Of a stretch of DNA of 64,000 nucleotides, positions 58,161-64,000 are shown in pieces. Made by a program: the position numbers and the translations under genes. Origin of the DNA: Ceratodon purpureus (taxonomy: Eukaryota; Streptophyta; Bryopsida; Pseudoditrichales; Ditrichaceae); assembly GCA_014871385.1 (NCBI GenBank), contig CM026426.1, positions 14,105,810 through 14,169,809 of the forward strand, in the 5' to 3' direction. The notes beneath the pieces are model-generated. The model ran no database searches. It had not been told where the DNA came from and saw only the letters and a list, made by a program, of their open reading frames with translations. Each line of letters starts with the position of its first letter. Positions within the stretch are counted from its first letter, which is position 1.

Positions 58161-59960
58161 TTAAATTTTGATTATAAAGTTCAGACGGCTCTGTTGTGCA
58201 CCAGTGTATACTGGTGTAGATAGTTCTTGCTCAATGTAGGGTGTATTAGGATCGGGTCCCGCATCCAAATTTATGTTCAAGTCCCTCGACATATTGGTGG
58301 TTTGCGAAAGCAGCATGGGTTCGGTTATGTGGGCTTCCCAGTTGTCTTGGACAGTGGATTCTGTTCTTGCGTCACGCGGGTTACCTTGGACATTTTGAGT
58401 GCTCCTTGGTTCATCATGTCCCTATAAGGAAGAGAAAAAAACAAAGACATATAACTGTGAATTAGTAATGGGATTGGAAATGTCGATTCCAAACCACAGT
58501 ATAAGTACTGGGGAGTTTTTCACATGTAGTAATTGATTGGCAACCTCTGTCAAATAATCTGGGTATATTAGCTATTAAAAAGGTAATTATGATTAAATCA
58601 CATTATGAGAGCTGTGACTATCATCTTTGCAGCAATATACCCCCATCTATTTACCACATGTTCATGTGAACAAGCAATATACACATTGATTCACAAATAA
58701 TTATGGCTTGTTACTATGTCAAAATATAAAATTATCTAAAATAATTCCAATATTAAGTTTATTAATAAATCAATATCAAAACAAATTCACACATATATCC
58801 ATTTTGATAGCTATTAATAAAAATGATAGGTGACCACTCCACTGGACTGTTGAAGCGATTATAACACGAGAGTATAGTACGTTTACCAGCAGCTTGGATA
58901 TTGTTTTAGATAAAATGCAATGTAAAATCAAACACTTGTTAGGCTATTACGAAAACTAAATCTAGAGGTCAGATAATCTTAACTTACATTTTGCAATAAA
59001 CTCTCCAAAACCATCCCATTCCACTACCAATACAATCTTGTAATTTATTTTATTATTGGACACATAGGTTCATAAATTTTGAAATTACTTGGACGGACTA
59101 GTGAATTTTCTTTTTCCACTTATGCTAACATTCCCATACGTTATTGACATATTGGATGTCAAGTAAACTTAACGTATTATATATGTATATACCAATAAGT
59201 GTACGACTGGAATGACATGGGACACGGTAGGATGTGGGCCTTGAATATTGATCCAATAATGAGGGTTTGGTAGGACAACATATATCTAGTGTTTTGAAAC
59301 TCCTGGATTAATTGATTACATTGTTTGGAACAAAGGAAAATGGGTAGGTCAGACTTACATCCGAAGGAGGAGAATCAGTCTGAAGTGATGTTAGTTCCAC
59401 ATACCGTAGACCAGCTTTTTTGAGGCTCTCCACATATTCATCCTGAAACATGTGACAGAAAGTTATATTTTTAATATTAAACTCACGCTGGATATACGTA
59501 GACCTTAATGGACTTCCAAAACCAATATCATCTATACTACATAATTAAAATTAAACAAATTTGTGGTTACAGTTTGTTTTTAGGGACGGTATTGACAAAT
59601 ACATTTGCAATAATTCCTTGTCAGATTTTTTTTGTAATTTTGAGTGAAAATAGACACCTTAAATCGCTGACTCATTTGATAGTTTCGGAGATGTCGTAGC
59701 ACTGTGCTATGGAGGCGGATGTGTGGTTTTTCATCCCTTGAACAGAATGCACAAGGATAAATAATCCTGAATCTCTCAGTGTCTATTGTCGGATGAGGTG
59801 AAGTGTTACGTCTAGGTCTTGTACACCGGACATCGTCCTCTTCGATTTTAAGATTTTCTTCTCGGGAAGATTGGGTTCTTCTTCTGTCTTCGGGCGTAGG
59901 GGCGTCAAAGTGAACAGTAATCCAATCATCAACAACCTGGGACTTACGCGTTCTAACCAT
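58161..59960 (-). CDS. Three-exon gene with a Cys/His zinc-finger-like N-terminal domain
   Basis: Exon 1, ATG 59960 to about 59659, encodes MVRTRKSQVVDDWITVHFDA, an Arg/Glu-rich stretch, and IIYPCAFCSRDEKPHIRLHSTVLRHLRNY (in part: CAFCSRDEKPHIRLHSTVL). This is a C-x2-C...H-x(n)-H finger like those in plant transposon proteins. Exon 2 is 59442-59359 (DEYVESLKKAGLRYVELTSL), exactly 28 codons. Exon 3 starts at 58421 (GHDEPRSTQNVQGN...). All borders are GT/AG in phase 0. The first in-frame stop-type codon is TAA at 58161-58163. The frame then continues in protein-like fashion (DIAMDDLLKLVWDDINTI) for about 45 codons before another TAA, so the true end is uncertain. It may act in DNA binding. Confidence 0.5.
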
Positions 59961-60619
59961 GATGACTCACTCGAAAAGATATTGCCAATTTTTTGGTAGA
60001 GGTAAAAGCAATATGAGGTCTTTGACAAACCTGCAAATGGAAAAGGATACACAATCACATCCCGTTTGAATTCCAATAACATAGTTTCACGACAAAAATG
60101 AATTTCAATCACTTAAGATACATGATAGTCTGTGCCTATGAGGAAGAAATAATGAAAAAAAATTCCAAAACAAATGAATTATCATAGATAACAACTTAAA
60201 CAAGGTAGATAAGGTATGTAGCGGAGATTTAGAGGTTCTCCTTCATTGTTGTTGTAAGAGCATCCCCAATAGCACACTATAATGCCTCCCTCTAAACCAA
60301 ATCTATCTTTTGACTGACTTAAAATTAGACATTGAAATTACCATCATTAGAAGCGCATTAAAATAAACGTGAGATATTTCTTAAGAAAAAAAAATTGTAA
60401 AAATTTGACAAAGGTGAAATGTCCCATTGAAAATACCACATTTTCAAATTTTAGAGGGAGTACACCAAATCTTGCTTAAAAATGGAAAGATCCACCTACA
60501 CTACCTCTACATTTTCTGGGAGGATGGCGCTGTCAAGACAAAGTTGAAATTGCAACAACGACTTGGAGCATGAAGGTGAAATAGAGCAATACCTAGAAGG
60601 GTCAAGCAGAAAATTAACC
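59961..60619. other. Divergent intergenic region
   Basis: About 660 bp between two divergent start codons, AT-rich, and it must contain the promoters of both neighbours. No specific site is recognised. Confidence 0.4.
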
Positions 60620-61968
60620 ATGAGCAGCGAAGGCCGATCAAGTGAGCGTAACTGGGGAGCAGCGGACGTGTTAAGCGAGCATACAGGTAATACAAACCCT
60701 AAACTCCTGCTTCTCTTTCGTAGTATGGTGTTATTTTCATCTACACGTGTGCACACTGCGGTTGTTGCTGAATCTAATTCAATATGTTGACGGCAGGGAT
60801 GCAACGTGCGAAAGTTGCCCTGCAGCGTGGTGGGGGTTCTCAGCAAGCGCCTTTGAACTCGGTGGACCGTGATACACAAGTTGACTTGGAGGCAGAGGCG
60901 TTGGAACGCCTACACAACCTACTGGACAGGCTCCATCCGGCAAAGGAGGCTGCCTTTATTAGGGCCCATGTTCTACGCGACGGCAGCTCAACAGATGACG
61001 TTGCAGCAAGCATAGACGTGGGAGTGACTTACATAGTGAAACCCTACAGTGTCACATAAAAGTAAGCACAACATGTGGAGCGGAGGACTCACCGACTACT
61101 TTGTTTCAGAGATGTGGAGAATACAACGCCACGGAGGGAAGCCCGACAGAGATTGCGTCGCAGGGTGCGAGTATCAGGACGCCCTATTCTCAGGTCAGGT
61201 CTATACTGAGATTGACGTCTCAGGATGCAGGCTTTTGATTCAGGAAATCAAAATCGCCAATTGGTAGGTCTGGATCTGGAGCAAGAGGTGGAGAGAAGAG
61301 CAAAAGAGCATGAACATCTGCCAACACCAACTACCTGGCGGAGAAGACAGGGAAGCAGTGACATAAACGCGGAGACTGAGGTTCAGAGGCTTTGGAGAGA
61401 GCTCGCTGCAGCAGAGGAGGCGGAGCTAAGAAGGTCTGCAAGTGTAGTTTTATTACAAACCAGCAGCAAAGTAAACGATGGAGTTGATGATGGGCGGTCA
61501 GACCAAGTCAAAAACTTGCAAAGTAAAAGGAGGTTGGACGGGGAAGTCGACCCCCACCAATACTCACCTAAGCAGGTAAGGACTATCATGAATCGGTTAG
61601 TCATTCAACTCCATGCAAGAGATTTTCCATTCTGAATTGATACGAACTTCTCAACCAGAGCCGTAACTTAAAATTCATCAGTCACAGATATCTATCACAG
61701 CATGTGGATTCACTAAGCAAGATACTAAATCACAAGCATGTGGTATAGCCTCTGCAATCACTTGGGTCTAGACATTTAAAAGGATTAAGAGGTTTAAGCT
61801 GGAATGCAATCAACACAGGCTGAGATATTAACATCTGCAAGCGTAGAGGTGAGAGTTCCTTCCTGCATTCCTTAAACCATGTTAAGTTAGGGAAGGTGAT
61901 AAGAGCATCCGACGAGGAAGCTGTGGGTCAACCTCAGTGGATGTCAGACTATGTGGTTATGCACGTGA
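60620..61968 (+). CDS. Multi-exon gene for a charged coiled-coil protein, unknown family
   Basis: Exon 1 is 60620-60686 (MSSEGRSSERNWGAADVLSE), followed by a GT-AG intron. Exon 2 starts at 60797 and reads MQRAKVALQRGGGSQQAPLN, a helical DLEAEALERLHNLLDRLHPA and FIRAHVLRDGSSTDDVAASI. Exon 3, from about 61111, reads RCGEYNATEGSPTEIASQ and joins the next frame near 61225. That frame has VGLDLEQEVERRAKEHEHL and EVQRLWRELAAAEEAELRR (coiled coil), to a donor at 61578. A further exon at about 61880-61968 reads VIRASDEEAVGQPQWMSDYV before GTGAGT. Internal boundaries after exon 2 are approximate, and I did not find the end. Confidence 0.45.
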
Positions 61969-62455
61969 GTCCTTTGGCACACAATTTAATGGCTCTTTCT
62001 GGTTGATTTTCACGTGTTGGTGAGCTCTTGACAGCTCCTGCATGTATTGATCTGAATGCTTTTGCAAATTGTGAGTACACAAATTCTGGCCTAGTAATAT
62101 AAAAGAAGTTTGTAGTGTGTACGCGTTGAAGTTTTTGAGAATTTTTTGAGAGATATGCACACGACCAAGATGTACCCGAGATAGGAGGTATGGACACGTC
62201 CAATTAGTTTTGACAATTGTAGCGACTGTAAAATTATATTTACTTTATAATAGGTTTTGATTTATTACAAAAGAACGATTGATAATATTAAAAGATGTAG
62301 TGTTTATAAATACTAAAAACTCAAGCCAACAACCAAATAAAAAACCAATCCAAATAACAAAGTTAAAGTAAATTAAAAAGTTCTGTTGTGAATTGATTAG
62401 AACTTCTTAACCAGAGCCGTAACTTAGAATTCATCAGTCACAGATATCTATAATT
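61636..62455 (+). repeat. Direct repeat of about 65 bp (61636-61700 and 62391-62455)
   Basis: Both contain aaccagagccgtaactta and attcatcagtcacagatatc with a few differences. The copies are 755 bp apart and could be duplicated ends or a local duplication of intronic DNA. Confidence 0.75.
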
Positions 62456-64000
62456 CCCTCGGATGATGATCTCGCCTTCTCCTGTCGATCCATGATTTAC
62501 ATTATCAATTTTTTTTTCTATTTTTCTTTTTACACCTTGTCGTCACCAACTCTTGATGAGGTGGTAGGGACGGGCGGGAGTATAGGCAGGTGGAGATGAG
62601 GTTGTTTTTTTTGTTGTTGATTGGTGAGATTCCGTCTCTCGATCTCTGCGCAGAGTCGTTGCCGCGTTTATTGCGCTGCCGTTGATGTGCACTGTTGCTT
62701 TTAATTTTATTTTTTCTTCACTGTTGCTTTTTATTTTATTTTTTCTTCTTAAATATTTTTCTCCGCGGTTGCAGTTGGTGATTGGTGTAGTAATTAGTGT
62801 GGTGAACGATTGTCTCTGTTTCTGTTTCCTCCGTCTTGATGTGTTGTGTGTGAGTTCGAGAGAATGTGGTGATGAGAGGGTGAGTAAGTAGCTTTTATGA
62901 TGTTGGTGAGGGGAATCGAAGGGTGAGGTAGGTGTTTGTTGTTATTGTTGTGACGTTGTGAGCGCCTGCCGTTTGGAAAATATCAAGGTGAGGTTCGTGT
63001 TGGAGTAATTGCTCTATGTAAGTGTGTGCGGTCCAGGGAGAGCGAAATCATCTTGCGTAGGTTTTTACGTAAAATAGTCAGATGCATTTAGTTTGATACT
63101 CTGGCGATACGTGTTAGTTTGTGATCTTGGTTTTGAAGAGTTGTAAGTTATTGCAGCCCTATTTTCCTCAACCCTCGGGTCTTGATCTTTGTTCAGCCGT
63201 GCATAGCCGTTCGAGTGGTGGATCTATGTTCTGTTGCATCTTGTTTTTTGTCGTCGTAGCCTCTGTATTGAACCTTTCAGAAATTCTCATTTTTTCGTCT
63301 ATTTTGTTAGGCCTCTTAACGTAGGAAAATGCCTCGAAGCCTGGCGAATACTAAATAGCAAGCGTGATTTGAATTTTATATATGCATGTAGTGAAGTGTT
63401 TGAGTTTATCAGCGAACTGTTCAAGGTCGATCTTGATCATTCTTCCCCAATAAACTCCCAGTATCTGCTCCAAAAGTTTATTATGTAGACAACCGTGTTA
63501 GAGGATATTTAGTTGTTGATGTTCAGCGGGCTAGAATGTCAGCAGTCGTTGAAACATACAAAAGCATATTATGTGTGGGCATATGGTTTGGTTAGTGAAG
63601 GATGTGCAGGAAATCAACAGCTAGGAAGTTCAAACACATCCTGTTTGGACGATACTTTTAAACAGGGTTTCATGAGCATAGTAAGTGATCCATGTTTGAT
63701 TTCGCAACAGCAGGTAGTCTGGAAATAAAACATGTTAGCAGAATGGAACATTATTGAGTGGGTTGTGACGCCAGCTATCTGAAAGTCTTTCCAATGTCTG
63801 ATTGTGAATTACAACGTATAAATGAATACATAAATCAGATATTTCATGAGCATAACTGCTTATAGATAAGTAACACCTAATCTAACTTGTGTAGTCTTGC
63901 TACCAGTACGTTAGAATGTGGAGTAGACTTGGAATTGGCTTAAAACGTTTCATCGTCAAGATTAGGTTTGGGAATGGTTGACAAACTGTTTCTGTGGAGT
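62456..64000. other. Right-edge region without a supported gene
   Basis: GC content rises and T/G-rich, C/T-rich phrases appear around 62,480-62,900, somewhat like a 5' UTR or promoter. No reading frame looks convincingly coding through 64,000. Confidence 0.4.

Overview
This is AT-rich eukaryotic nuclear DNA dominated by large DNA transposons and their cargo. The genes have many GT-AG introns and long T- and AT-rich spacers. There are MULE-type, DUF7869-type and CACTA-like coding regions, but no rRNA, no bacterial operons and no confident tRNA gene. The transposon families and coding style suggest a green plant lineage, either a bryophyte or a green alga; I cannot name the species. Several otherwise open reading frames contain in-frame TAG or TAA codons, while the ends of well-supported genes are TGA. 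This raises the possibility of a code reading UAR as glutamine, known from some ulvophycean green algae and ciliates. C-to-T decay of CAG/CAA codons in dead transposons is the main alternative.

Layout. 0-6 kb: mostly unassigned, then a six-exon transposon-type gene on + (2.5-5.8 kb) with a 400-bp TIR element in its first intron. 6-12.8 kb: tandem repeats, a SINE-like copy, a small coiled-coil gene and the 3' half of a DUF7869 transposase gene on -. 12,773-34,562: a complete 21,790-bp nested element with about 75-bp terminal inverted repeats and a perfect 8-bp target duplication (TACCTGCT). It splits the DUF7869 gene, whose 5' half is at 34.6-36.2 kb; removing the element and one duplication copy rejoins the frame exactly. 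Inside it are a coiled-coil/zinc protein (14.3-15.7 kb), exons of a captured LRR gene (16.4-18.3 kb), a multi-exon ParB-like + DNA amino-methyltransferase gene on - (19.2-27.7 kb), a divergent MULE transposase on + (28.4-32.1 kb) and two small - strand genes (32.3-33.8 kb).

36-44 kb holds small zinc/unknown ORFs, long AT-rich low-complexity DNA and a tandem duplication. 44-54 kb holds a second, highly diverged ParB-like + methyltransferase gene on +. It is followed by an FCP1-like HAD phosphatase-like gene (55.3-56.4 kb) and a basic terminal exon (57.2-57.6 kb). 58-62 kb has a zinc-finger-type gene on - and a multi-exon gene on +.

The most striking system is the pairing of each ParB-like/methyltransferase gene with its own dispersed palindrome. 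The gene in the nested element carries about 16 copies of ACTGCCGG-CA-CCGGCAGT in its introns. The second methyltransferase gene and the DUF7869 gene are surrounded by about 30 copies of TTAAGGTG-NN-CACCTTAA, absent from the nested element. Both motifs have the same 8-2-8 geometry. I infer that these transposons encode sequence-specific DNA-modifying or DNA-binding proteins that mark their own DNA, analogous in logic to VANC anti-silencing of VANDAL MULEs. This has not been tested.
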